Origin: Andrena cerasifolii
Taxonomy: Eukaryota; Arthropoda; Insecta; Hymenoptera; Andrenidae
Assembly: GCF_050908995.1 (NCBI RefSeq)
Contig: NC_135132.1
Coordinates: 2,227,001-2,291,000 of the forward strand
DNA length: 64,000 nucleotides
Direction of reading: 5' to 3'
Made by a program: the position numbers and the translations under genes. The notes below the pieces were generated by a model, which did no database searches, was not told the origin of the DNA, and saw only the letters and a program-made list of their open reading frames with translations. Shown piece by piece: positions 44,766 to 54,225 of this stretch (positions are counted from its first letter, which is position 1; each line of letters begins with the position of its first letter).

Positions 44766-45650
44766 GGGGAAAGTGGGGTAAAACGGAACACCAATGTTTC
44801 TGTTAGATAAGAGCTGCGAATGAGTTGGTATCGCGTGACATGGAACCAAAGGGTCCTCATAGCATTTTGTGATAGACCATAGACCCCTGCACACGTTATT
44901 TTTCCATTAAGGGAGTTGGAAAAATTTCCGGTATCGACGTTTCAATATTGCGTTGGACTTTCGACCACTTTTCGGTACTTGGATTTGGGAAATTAATAAC
45001 GGTAAATACATCGTTGGATTCTATAGTCCTTGCGCTACATTTTGACGTATATAAAGTTCTTTACCTCGCGCTGAAGTGTAAATATTAAATGTTTACTAAA
45101 TGACTGCATGTAAAGGGTGGGCCCACGAGGCCTGCACCAGTGCTGAAAAGGAAGATGATACATTTGTATGTGATTTTTGTTCATAAAATAATAAACACAC
45201 CGTATTAATCTATCCTTCTTTTACGATATTATATTTATATTTGATTATTTTCCGTAATTTTCATGTTATCTAATAAAATATTTTCTCTTATATGTATAAT
45301 ATATATTTTTGTTATATTTTATTTGCAATTGTTATGCCTAAAACATATATTTATAGATTTTAACATAAATCAATACTTTTTAAATCATAAAAATAAAGAT
45401 TTTGTACGTTTACATGGTCTTCAAATGGGTGTTCCGTTTTACCCCATCATTTCAGCGAGGCGAAGATTTCAATACCTCCGGTAAATTTCATTTTCCGTCG
45501 TTCCCAAAGATTTTTCTTAACAATGACTTTGATTTTCTTATAGTCTAAGGTCCGCTGAAGACTCCTGTTGAAGTCTCGTGTCGTTTTCTCCCCCCGATTT
45601 TAAGTTATCACCCTCCAAAGTTAAGCGTTCCGTTTTACCCCACCTTCCCC
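44766..45650 (+). mobile_element. Pogo-like element retaining zinc-finger tail, word GGGGTAAAACGGAAC
   Basis: TA at 44764-44765 and 45651-45652. Inverted ends GGGGAAAGTGGGGTAAAACG and, inward from the right, GGGGAAGGTGGGGTAAAACG. The word GGGGTAAAACGGAAC recurs at both ends and as GTTCCGTTTTACCCC near 45430. The interior encodes the last 24 codons of a pogo-like transposase at 45112-45186. This ties the TAGGG-type MITE group to the pogo clade. A right-half copy is at 51593-52055. Confidence 0.85.
45112..45186 (+). pseudogene. C-terminal zinc-finger tail of pogo-like transposase
   Basis: The plus frame reads KGWAHEACTSAEKEDDTFVC then DFCS and a stop. WAHE-C...F-CD-C is the second half of the PHD-like zinc-binding tail (two ligands in H-C, two in C--C). 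The preceding cysteines and the whole catalytic domain are absent. The same tail type occurs at 33995-34090 (minus) and, with the histidine changed to tyrosine, at 51593-51667. Confidence 0.75.
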
Positions 45651-45652
45651 TA

Positions 45653-45734
45653 AATAATAACAGTAATGAAAAATAGTAAGAAAAATATAAATTGTTTATA
45701 ATAACAGTAACGAAAAATAATGCGACAATACAAC
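45653..45734. other. Unassigned AT-rich DNA
   Basis: Two imperfect copies of AATAACAGTAA(T/C)GAAAAATA lie in tandem here. Confidence 0.35.
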
Positions 45735-45843
45735 GATTAGATTCTTTAGATGAGATGGCAGTCGTTCAAAAATTCTTCTGGGTGTGAGCCACCTAAGTAT
45801 GTCAAAGTTGATCGAAAAGAGGGGTGTGTCAACGAAGGGTTAA
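45735..45843 (+). mobile_element. Right-end fragment of TTAA-type MITE
   Basis: From GATTAGATTCTTTAGATG to GTGTGTCAACGAAGGGTTAA this matches the right part of 43310-43751. The terminal TTAA is intact. The left part is missing. Confidence 0.7.
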
Positions 45844-46845
45844 TAAAATAAAATTAAGAATACAAACAGCTTTGCATCGCTACGCAATAAAAGATTTAAT
45901 AATTAATTCCACACCTATTTCGCTTATACGATACAAATTGTTTAAAAAGCAGCTTAGCTTCGAATAACAATCAGCTTTTGTTCAATAGCATTATTTTATT
46001 ATTGTAATAGATAAAAGGATAGTCTGAATAGTATTATCTTTATGGAATATCAGTCGTGTTGTAGGTATCATGTGTCCTTCAAGAGTTTTTTTAACACATT
46101 ACATATATTTGGCACAAAAGATACATATTCAGAAAGCCTCTCTTCTTTCGTTCAGTCACGTGGTAGAAGGAGGATGTTCCGTAGAACTTATTGGCTTATC
46201 GTCTCGAGATGGGACAAACTTTTCCCCGTTTTTCAAGAGTAGGTACTCTGCCGTTGAATGTATTGATGTTAGTAGTTTTGTGTGGATTGAGATGTACATA
46301 AATATATCGAGAGCAAGTGAATCTAGCATGCAAAACATAATAGAAGACGAATACGAGTTCGTGGTAGGTATATTTTTACGTAATTCGATTGCGGACATTG
46401 ACGTCCTATTTTGGTTTTCGAATTTTACAAATTCATAAATAAAAATCGGTCTTTGAAAACCGATAAACCGTAATCATTACCCTTATGTACAGAGCAGTAA
46501 AAGGTTTCTCGTTTTCTAGTATTTTTAGCTGGCGCATAAAAATTGACGTGTTCCATTAAGTAGGTATGGACAATCAGTGTCTTCAGTAATAAATTTAAAG
46601 AGAAAAGACAGATCAGCTACTGATCTATGATCAATTGGGGTTGACATGTTGAGTGCTGACAATATACTACAAAATAAAAAAATATAAGAAAAAAAATTCA
46701 TATAAGTATATTTTTACGTAATTCGATTGCGGAAATTGGCGTCCTATTTTGACGGGGAAATGTTTACTGTTGGTGAAATTGTAAATAACAAATCTGTCTA
46801 ATCGAGATATTAGAATTAATCATTTCTCATCATATGTACCTACAT
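45844..46845. other. Unassigned DNA with an open reading on both strands
   Basis: 46070-46438 is open on the plus strand for 122 codons (ending in an acidic IIEDEYEFVV stretch before a weak GTAGGT donor-like site) and 46156-46398 on the minus. A ~45-base phrase starting TATATTTTTACGTAATTCGA recurs at about 46368 and 46707, suggesting repeat DNA. I cannot decide whether a true exon is present. Confidence 0.25.
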
Positions 46846-46847
46846 AT

Positions 46848-46897
46848 TGGGTTGTCTGGAAAGTTCGTGTCGATTTTCGCTAGGTAGTACGTAATTC
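46848..46897 (+). mobile_element. Solo mariner terminus
   Basis: TTGGGTTGTCTGGAAAGTTC followed by GTGTCGATTTT is the well-known terminal repeat of another mariner group, distinct from the copy at 40.6-42.4 kb. No transposase follows; the rest is replaced by the hAT-like end next to it. Confidence 0.7.
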
Positions 46898-46898
46898 A

Positions 46899-46975
46899 GA
46901 GTTGGGCAAATTTTTATTCGATTGTTGAATAAAGGATAACGAATAAAGAATAAAGATAATTGAACAGTAAGAGTG
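46899..46975 (+). mobile_element. hAT-like terminus (truncated)
   Basis: CAGAGTTGGGCAAATTTTTA is a typical hAT start, followed by iterated GAATAAAG words (three copies in about 40 bases). The other terminus was not found. Confidence 0.5.
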
Positions 46976-47022
46976 AAAGCGTTGAAAAAAATCGGGTGGT
47001 CCTGGCTCAGACGGAAAGTAGG

Positions 47023-47545
47023 GGTGACCGGGTATGGTTGTCCCATTTTCATATTTTTATTTTTTTATAGGTTATGGCTGCAGGGAAGTTCATTAAAACT
47101 TAGATTAATGTGAACTACGCACGTCCGACTCTATAAAAAAAATTGGTCCTGTGGATTTTGTCAACCAGATTAGGAGCTAATTCACATTATTGGGATCTGA
47201 CATTCGTCACCATGACATCTGGCGGTGGAATGTAGAAGCGCTCGATGGGTACACTTTAGGGCGGAGCGGGAAATTTAAAATTGAATTTTCAGTTGGCCTG
47301 GGTGCGGGATAGTTGTCTTTTGATTAACCAAACACAACTGTAAAAAAACTTTTGGAAAAATATTCGTGTCTGCAGGTTCCTTTTTCTCCTAAAAATGATT
47401 ATATGATCAGCTAGTATATAATCATTTTTAGGAGAAAAATGAACCCGCAGACACGAATATTTTCCAAATTTTTTTTACTGTTGTGTTTGGTTAACCAAAA
47501 GACAACTATCCCGCACCCAGGCCAACTGAAAATCCAAATTTAATT
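47023..47545. mobile_element. Pogo-like MITE (right-truncated), word CGGGATAGTTGTC
   Basis: TA then GGGGTGACCGGGTATGGTTG opens the element. Its word recurs as GCGGGATAGTTGTC near 47311 and inverted as GACAACTATCCCGC near 47502. A long palindrome at 47276-47542 (arms of about 125 bases with AGTTGGCCTGGGTGCGGGAT) forms the right part. The expected right terminus is missing. Confidence 0.55.
47276..47542. repeat. Palindrome with ~125-base arms
   Basis: Left TTGAATTTTCAGTTGGCCTG through TCCTAAAAATGATTATA pairs with the right inverse around a centre near 47408. Confidence 0.85.
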
Positions 47546-48346
47546 TATTCCCCAGATAATGTGTCATCCTATTATCGTCTTGTTCTCTGCAAACTTCCTT
47601 TAATGGGAGAAACTTCAATAGTGTAGATCAATTAAAAAATCATTTCAGTCAATTTATTGCGAACAAATCTGATAGTTTTTGAGAAAATGGAATTTCCAAA
47701 TTGCTCGAAAGCTGGCGAAAGATTGTAGAACTGTTACAAGCCGAGGCTGAGGGCGACGAGATTGGCGGCTACGAAGCCGAGGATTTGAGATTGTTTTATG
47801 GGGTTTGTTAGTTGCGGACGAACCGGTGCCTGGCTAACACCGGTAGCCGCGTGACCCCTGCGCGGGTGTCTCGATAGCCCAATGGATTACAGTGGGTACA
47901 ACGGAAGCAATGGATTTCAGCGAGTAGGCAGGTCTGGTGTAATCCAACGGTACCTTTTAACTTTTGATTAAGTGTCGCAGTAAATTTCGTCGAAGCTTCT
48001 CTGAGGTAAGTGACCATGACCACCCCGTTCGACAGTGGCTTTGGCTACCACTGCTCAATCCTTCGATTGCCGGCTTTTGGACATATCTTTGGACGCTCAT
48101 AACTTAGTAGACTTCGGATGTTTGTGCACGCAATATATGCAAATATGCCATGTCTATTTTCATCGAATTTGTTAAGGGTAGACCGGTAGCTCTCAATCTC
48201 TTTATTGTGGCTGGAAGAATTTGTAAATGTGTCTTAATAAATGTTAAATTTTGAGCAACTTGTGCCTGTTGGAAAACATTCTGAGCAGTTGCAATTGCAA
48301 CGGCATTATTTCCATTAAAAGTTTCAACAGTCTATTTGCAGAAATA

Positions 48347-48554
48347 GGGTAAAGGTACCAGTAGTTGACCCTGAATCAGTAGTTGACAACTTTTCAGAAA
48401 AACGTGAAAAATATGACTTTTAGAAGTGCAACTACTCCTTTTCACAGTTCGCCACTTCTAGAAACCTTATTTTTCACGTTTTTCTAAAAAGTTGTCAACT
48501 ACTGATACCTGGCCAACTACTGATACATTGCCAGCTACTGTTACTTTTACAAAT
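48347..48554. mobile_element. Pogo-like MITE, word CAGTAGTTGAC
   Basis: TA at 48345-48346, left end GGGTAAAGGTACCAGTAGTT. Inward from the right the mutated end reads GTAAAAGTAACAGTAGCTGG. CAGTAGTTG(A/G)C occurs twice on the left and three times inverted on the right. The inner arms (AGTTGTCAAC, AAAACGTGAAAAAT) pair. The right boundary is approximate. Confidence 0.7.
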
Positions 48555-48771
48555 AAATAGTGAAAATTAATATTTTAATTATTTTTGGGTGTTAAGAGAA
48601 AAAAAATGGCCGAGCCTCTTTAATTTTATCGAAATCGTTTATGTGTACCGGACGATTGTAATGAATTAGTCTCCGCTAATGACTTATTCTATCGCATGAT
48701 ATCAACATTGGTACTTACCGCTAATGTCACCTGACGGCTCGATAATTGATTTATAATCGCAACCATATACA

Positions 48772-49326
48772 GTGTTACGTACGCAGCCCTATCTATGAAC
48801 TTTTAAACCCTTTCGGGTGTCCGGAATGCGCGTGACCCGGCGGGGTTACAGTTTCCGGCAGTGGCGGGATGCAACCGAGTTTTCCCGGAAAACCTAATAT
48901 TCAAAGAAGGTATTCATATCCCCACTACTTTTTAGCCGAATTTCACGATATAAAAAGGGCCACGAATCAATGCTCGGGGGCTCATTTCCAGTCTAGTACG
49001 CGTAGACGAAAGAGGCTTGCGAGATCGAGTATTATTTCAACTTTAACCAGACAGTACGTAGAGTCACTGATAGGTGTTGTAATTATTAAGCTCTTTGAGA
49101 CCCCCGCATTTCTCAGTGCGTTAGAGCCGAGAGGTCCGGACCTAGGTACCGCGACAAAAACACGTAAACATTTGTAAAGACTGAACTTACAGAATATAAT
49201 TAGTTATTATAAATTCAGTGTTCTATTCAATCACCATCCGAATTTCCTCTTTGAGATCAACCCACAAAGATACCTCTTTACCGCTCAAGGGGTATCACAT
49301 TATAAAGTTACGAGGCTAAACTAACA
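48772..49326 (+). mobile_element. LTR-like segment (candidate solo LTR)
   Basis: Starts TGTTACGTACGCAGCCC and ends CTAAACTAACA, giving TG...CA termini about 555 bases apart. A TATAAAAAGGG box near 48950 is followed about 45 bases on by an initiator-like CAGTCTAG. The 102-codon frame at 48869-49177 spans the box and is not considered coding. No matching second LTR or target duplication was seen, so this is tentative. Confidence 0.35.
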
Positions 49327-49329
49327 TTC

Positions 49330-50266
49330 CTAGTGGCTCCAGGGGATACCAGACCCCGGTTCGTCCACGACAACCATCTTCCTAGTGGCTCCCGGGGATA
49401 CCAGACCCCGGTTCGTCCACGATATCCACCTTCCTAGCGGCTCCCGGGGATACCAGACCTCGGTTCGTCCGTGAAACTTTACCTTCCTAGTGGCTCCCGG
49501 GGATACCAGACCCCGGTTCGTCCACGACATCCAACCTCCTTATAGCGGCTCCCGGGGATACCAGACCCCGGTTCGTCCACGAAAACTAACCTCCCAGTGG
49601 CTCCCGGGGATACCAGACCCCGGTTCGTCCACGATATCCACCTTCCTAGCGGCTCCCGGGGATACCAGACCTTGGTTCGTCCGTGAAACTTTACCTTCCT
49701 AGTGGCTCCCGGGGATACCAGACCCCGGTTCGTCCACGACATCCAACCTCCTTATAGCGGCTCCCGGGGATACCAGACCCCGGTTCGTCCACGAAAACTA
49801 ACCTCCTGGTGGCTCCCGGGGATACCAGACCCCGGTTCGTCCACGATATCCACCTTCCTAGCGGCTCCCGGGGATACCAGACCTCGGTTCGTCCGTGAAA
49901 CTTTACCTTCCTAGTGGCTCCCGGGGATACCAGACCCCGGTTCGTCCACGACATCCAACCTCCTTATAGCGGCTCCCGGGGATACCAGACCCCGGTTCGT
50001 CCACGAAAACTAACCTCCTAGTGGCTCCCGGGGATACCAGACCCCGGTTCGTCCACGACAACCATCTTCCTAGTGGCTCCCGGGGATACCAGACCCCGGT
50101 TCGTCCACGATATCCACCTTCCTAGCGGCTCCCGGGGATACCAGACCTCGGTTCGTCCGTGAAACTTTACCTTCCTAGTGGCTCCCGGGGATACCAGACC
50201 CCGGTTCGTCCACGACATCCAACCTCCTTATAGCGGCTCCCGGGGATACCAGACCCCGGTTCGTCC
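49330..50266 (+). repeat. 53-base satellite, 18 copies, 212-base higher-order unit
   Basis: Each unit reads (C)TAG(T/C)GGCTCCCGGGGATA then CCAGACCCCGGTTCGTCC and a variable tail. Four tail types (ATATCCACCTTCC, AAACTTTACCTTCC, CATCCAACCTCCTTA, AAAACTAACCTCC) cycle in order, giving a 212-base higher-order period seen as frames repeating exactly 212 bases apart. All open frames across it are artefacts. Confidence 0.93.
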
Positions 50267-50353
50267 GCTACTAACAAACTCTAAAAAACAAATACAATCC
50301 TCGGCCTCGCAGCCGCCATTCTCATTGCCCTCAGCCTCGGCTTGTAACAACAG

Positions 50354-50496
50354 TGATATCAATGTATGCATTTGCCTAAACATCCGCAGTGTACTCATAA
50401 CTAACAAACGAAGCCTGAACCGCAACATCGTTATTCTTGATTTCCGTCTCATTCTGGTGTGTAGGATCACCCCTCAAATGTTCTCCCTGCAGTAGT
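50354..50496. other. Unassigned DNA
   Basis: Links the satellite-bearing unit to the ACACCCTGTA element. Confidence 0.35.
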
Positions 50497-50822
50497 CGAA
50501 CACCCTGTACATATGATGCCTATATTGCCAGCACAGCCATACCTGACAGATCTACCGGAACGTGTGTTTGATAAAACTGTGCAGTTATGTTGACCTTTGC
50601 GGGCGACCGGAGCAAATACGAAAAATCATTCGATATGTTTCAGCCGGACTAGCCTGCGCAGGTACGGCTGTGCAATGTGCATCTACCGGATGCCCGTAGT
50701 GCTCCCATACGCTCCGGTGAACCTGTCAGTAGGGCAGAGTAGGGTTTTACGGAACGGGTGGGTAAAACGTTTTAGATAACCGATCATGTATTTTTCGCAT
50801 TCCGGTATATACAGGGTCAGCG
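50497..50822. repeat. Segment bounded by inverted ACACCCTGTA motifs
   Basis: ACACCCTGTACATA at the left and TATATACAGGGT at the right, 326 bases apart, enclose moderately GC-rich DNA without recognisable coding content. The motif also occurs singly near 1466, 13335, 25585, 26928 and 29262. A short-TIR element is possible. Confidence 0.4.
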
Positions 50823-51592
50823 TTTTATCCTGCAACCCGCGCTCGCGCGAACTTGTAGAATGGCAACAGCGCCTCACGGACGCATTCCACTACAACCATG
50901 TATCGGCCCAGCGGAGAGCTGCCAGCTGCCTGGACAGCAGTGATGCCCGACCTCCGAAAATTTTAGGATGGTCCCTTTCAAATTAACGTCGCAAAAAGCT
51001 ATTGGGAATTTCCCGGCCTAGGTGAATTTAAAAAATTTTAGCTACGACAGGGTGGAGTAGGAAAGATTTTTCGCCACCTGCATGTAGAAGCCACAATAAT
51101 GGCGCATCGTTCCAAAAAATGAAACTAACGGAAGCCGGTATAGGCGTGGCGTTGAGTAGCTAAAACATTCAGACACAAAAATTCTAGAAAAAAAATTCAA
51201 ACACCGCTACAATCACAGACACGTCCCATTAGCAAGCCCTTACGATAAAATCATAAAGAAGAAAGTCAGAACAATATATGCCGAGGTCTGCAGAACTAAC
51301 ACATAATGGAATAAAAATTTAAGTTCTCAATTTCTGAAAGTAATGATACAGAAACAACTAGCCTATTGTTTACCAGCAGCACGATTTTTAAAAACAGCAT
51401 TAAATACAGTATCAAATAAGCAGTCTGCAAAAGCTTTTTACAACACTCATGGTTAAAAAACTGATAGAAAAAAATTATGTAAATTTAAAATATTTTTGGG
51501 CTATAGCTCTTTTAGCCCACTGGTTAAGGAGGGCCAGTTCGCCACTAGCATTTTTCTTGCATTTTTAAGTTGGATACAAATGCATCAAAGTT
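50823..51592. other. Unassigned DNA
   Basis: Nothing recognised; GC content falls to the window norm after about 51000. Confidence 0.35.
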
Positions 51593-52055
51593 AAAGGGTG
51601 GGCCTATGAGGCTTGCACCAGTGCTGAAAAGCAAGATGATACATTTGTATGTGATTTTTGTTCTTAAAATAATAAACCAACTGTATTAATCTATCCTTTT
51701 TTAAGATGTTATATTTATATTTGATTATTTTCAGTAATTTTCATGTTATCTGGTAAAATATTCTTATGTGTATAATATATATTTTTGTTACATTTTATTT
51801 GCAATAGTTATACCTAAAACACATATTTATAGTTTCTTATATAAATCAATACTTTTTAAATCATAAAAATAAAGATTTTGTACGTTTACATGGTCTTCAA
51901 ATGGGTCTTCAATTTTTAACAAAGTCTTTGATTTTCTTATAGTCTAAGGTCCACTGAATACTCCTACTGGAAGTCCCTTGTCTTTTTTTCTTTCCGATTT
52001 TATGTTATAACACTTCAAAGTTAGGTGTTCCATATTACCCCACTCTTCTCTAGTC
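51593..52055 (+). mobile_element. Right-half copy of the pogo-like element at 44.8-45.65 kb
   Basis: It aligns from the zinc-finger tail (51593-51667) to a degenerate right end (GTTCCATATTACCCCACTCT). The tail reads KGWAYEACTSAEKQDDTFVC then DFCS and a stop; the zinc-ligand histidine of the other copy is tyrosine here, so it is decayed. The left half is missing. Confidence 0.8.
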
Positions 52056-52152
52056 TCAGTTTTGTCGGCTGAACATGACGTCGACAGACGACGTTTCAGT
52101 GATAGTAGGCTTATTATTGTAGTAACATAAAACGAGATACATGGTGTAAAGA

Positions 52153-52350
52153 ATGGACGAAAAAAAGAAAAGTTTATTCGCGTGTAAACTTGTTAAACAA
52201 TTGCAGTTTGCACCTAAAGATTGGCACAATTATTTAAGACTGAATGAAGAAACCCATTTAAGGCTCCTTTCTTTAGTTACTCCATTAACTAAAAAGAAAG
52301 ATACTGCTATAAGAAACGCCATTTCACCGCACGAGAGGTTAATAAATTGC
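52153..52350 (+). pseudogene. PIF/Harbinger transposase N-terminal fragment
   Basis: The plus ATG at 52153 opens MDEKKKSLFACKLVKQL, QFAPKDWHNYLRLNEETHLR and LLSLVTPLTKKKDTAIRNAI, then SPHERL. The order W-NYLR(M/L)--ET---LL-LV-P---K-DT-(M/I)R-AI(S/P)P-ERL is the conserved N-terminal block of Harbinger (HARBI1-like) transposases. In complete proteins this leads into the DDE nuclease. Here the frame enters the TTAA insertion at 52355 and stops. DNA beyond the insertion (from 53837) does not resume the family's sequence, so the rest is lost. Confidence 0.75.
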
Positions 52351-52774
52351 AACTTTAACCCTTGTACGGAAATTGGGTCATTTTGACCAAAAAGCGAGTC
52401 ACAAATCCTCAATCCCCTTTTACTAATGTATTATTTGGACTGAATCTCCTTCATATCTTTAAGTAACTAATAACCGTCAATAATATATAATAATAACATA
52501 TTTTTAATTTTTAAAAAAAAATTATTGTTGAATTTGAAGAAGTTCTTAAAATATTAAATCGTTATCATTAAATGAACTGAGTTTTATATTTGTATGCTTG
52601 TTTCTTGCAAATATATGACATTGCATCTTTACTTCTCCGTGTATCTTTACAAATTCCGTATAAGGGTTAAGATTTCATGCAACTGGATGAAACTACGATC
52701 TTAAATTTTCTACAAGTAAAATACGTTTTCACGCATTTTCTGCCTCGTCTGCGGCGTCGCGACAACTGAGCACC

Positions 52775-52990
52775 GCTAAATTACGTGAGGGTAATTTAGG
52801 GATTTCTTACACTCTCCCTCCCCCAGTATAAGAATTTGCGAGATTTTATACCACCCTCTCCCTTCGTTACGTAATATTTTTTACATTGCATTTCCTCAGT
52901 TATTAAATTTTTTTTAATAGTTTATATAATTCATTTAACTCTGTTTCGGGAAATATAAACTAAAATTAGCTACTTTTCTAGAACATTAAT
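52775..52990 (-). mobile_element. Fragment of the ATTACGTAA Harbinger-like MITE
   Basis: Inverted relative of 19700-19960, sharing TAAATTACGT, the CTCCCCCAGTATAAGAATT-type block and ATTAATGAAAC. The outer terminus is missing on one side. Confidence 0.6.
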
Positions 52991-52999
52991 GAAACAATT

Positions 53000-53450
53000 T
53001 AGGGTTTATACAAAAACCGACTTTTGAAAGAACCGGTTTTCGAATTCCATTATTCCCCAAAAGCGGGTTAAACCGGTTTTCGAATTTTAACAAAAATATA
53101 GTTAAAATAGAAAATAAATATTTGTCCTTATTTTAAAAGTGTTCAGTTTTTTTTAATATTTATGGAATTATAAAAATGTACTCTATCTATACAAAACCAA
53201 ATAAATAAAAAACTAAAATAACTAAAATCCGTACAAAATATAATTTATAAATCTTTATTTCATTTAGCATTGTTCTTCCGAAAATATGAACTCATGAAGA
53301 TTCGTTGTACAGTAAACTGTTACCTACTACAATATATGCTAACGTAAAAATGTTAACGTTCTTAATTAAATAATTAATTAATTTTGACATATTAATTCAA
53401 GTATATAAAACCGGTTTTTAAACACGGTTTTTAAAAACCGAGAAACCCTA
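53000..53450. mobile_element. hAT MITE with AACCGGTTTT words
   Basis: Inverted ends TAGGGTTTATACAAAAACCG and, inward from the right, TAGGGTTTCTCGGTTTTTAA. Flanks AAACAATT and ATACATTT agree at 6 of 8 positions. AACCGGTTTT-like words recur near both ends. Confidence 0.65.
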
Positions 53451-53836
53451 ATACATTTTGTATTTATTCTTTTTAGAAACATCTCTGCATACTCGAATAA
53501 ATTTATATATTAACATATTAATGGTAATATAAAACAACTAGAATTATACGAACTTAAAGTTCATCGTTTGTCCATGGATTTTGGATCCAATCCCTGATTG
53601 ATTCTATACTAGAGAGTGAATTTCTTTACAGAGTTAATTTTCCTCTATCCTATACAATACGAGTTGATGTATTTACCACTAATATCACTTTTTTAAGAAA
53701 ATAAGAATATCAAAGCATTACAACATTAAAATCCATTTTAAAACCTTATGTTAAGATGCGAATGATGAGAATTCTCTTCTGTCAAAATGACCCTGTATGC
53801 GCTTGACTATTAACCCAACGGCCGCTCAAGGGTTAA

Positions 53837-54223
53837 ACAATACACGACGGAAATCGAGTTCAAATTATAATTGCTTATGTCTGAAGAACGGAACCTGAAG
53901 TTGAAGAGTCAGACAGAACTTGATTTCCTTGACCCGATGATTTTGCACGTTTGGATTTGTTCCATCATTTTGGGGGACGTTTTATATTTTGCATTCATAT
54001 CAGTGAACAAAATAGGAGATACAAAATCAGTTTAATAATTCAACGACAAATGTACTTACACGTTGTGGGAAGTTAGACATATAGGTACCTATATGTAATT
54101 ACATATCCCCATAAAAACTTCAACAAAGTAAAAAAATTACACTAAGTACATGAAAAAGTCAAGGATGGAAAAGAGTGTTATTAAATTAATCACAAAAATA
54201 ATAGAAGATAATAATAATTACAA
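53837..54223. other. Unassigned DNA
   Basis: Follows the right TTAA of the piggyBac-like element; no Harbinger coding sequence resumes. Confidence 0.4.
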
Positions 54224-54225
54224 TA

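Larger units (their letters stand above)
47731..50353. mobile_element. Composite unit with ~110-base inverted ends around a satellite
   Basis: The left CTGTTACAAGCCGAGGCTGA through GGACGAACCGG (47731-47840) pairs with the right segment at about 50244-50353, read inward CTGTTGTTACAAGCCGAGGC. The right end abuts the last satellite unit; the left end holds a single inverted, degenerate satellite unit. Inside are a pogo-like MITE, an LTR-like stretch and the satellite. Superfamily unknown; no target duplication was found. Confidence 0.55.
52355..53836. mobile_element. piggyBac-like element, CCCTTG ends, with nested pieces
   Basis: TTAA at 52355-52358 and 53833-53836. Ends CCCTTGTACGG and, inward from the right, CCCTTGAGCGG. 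GGGTCATTTTGAC lies near both ends. CCCTTG-type termini with TTAA are classic for piggyBac. No transposase was seen. It holds a Harbinger-MITE fragment (52775-52990) and a hAT (53000-53450). Confidence 0.82.

Noticed and set aside
46070..46438. 122-codon plus frame with a donor-like GTAGGT, and the opposing minus frame
   Set aside because: Neither shows a known domain, part of the sequence recurs at 46707, and the evidence does not favour one strand.
48869..49177. 102-codon plus frame
   Set aside because: It overlaps the TATA-like box of the LTR-like segment and resembles no known protein.
49330..50266. GGTTCGTCC in each satellite unit as a Pol III B box
   Set aside because: It matches the B-box consensus only partly and no A box or T-run terminator accompanies it.
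49330..50495. Several 60-105 codon frames and a CRISPR-like regular array
   Set aside because: A 53-base satellite with no unique spacers. The genome is eukaryotic, and units are contiguous rather than repeat plus spacer.
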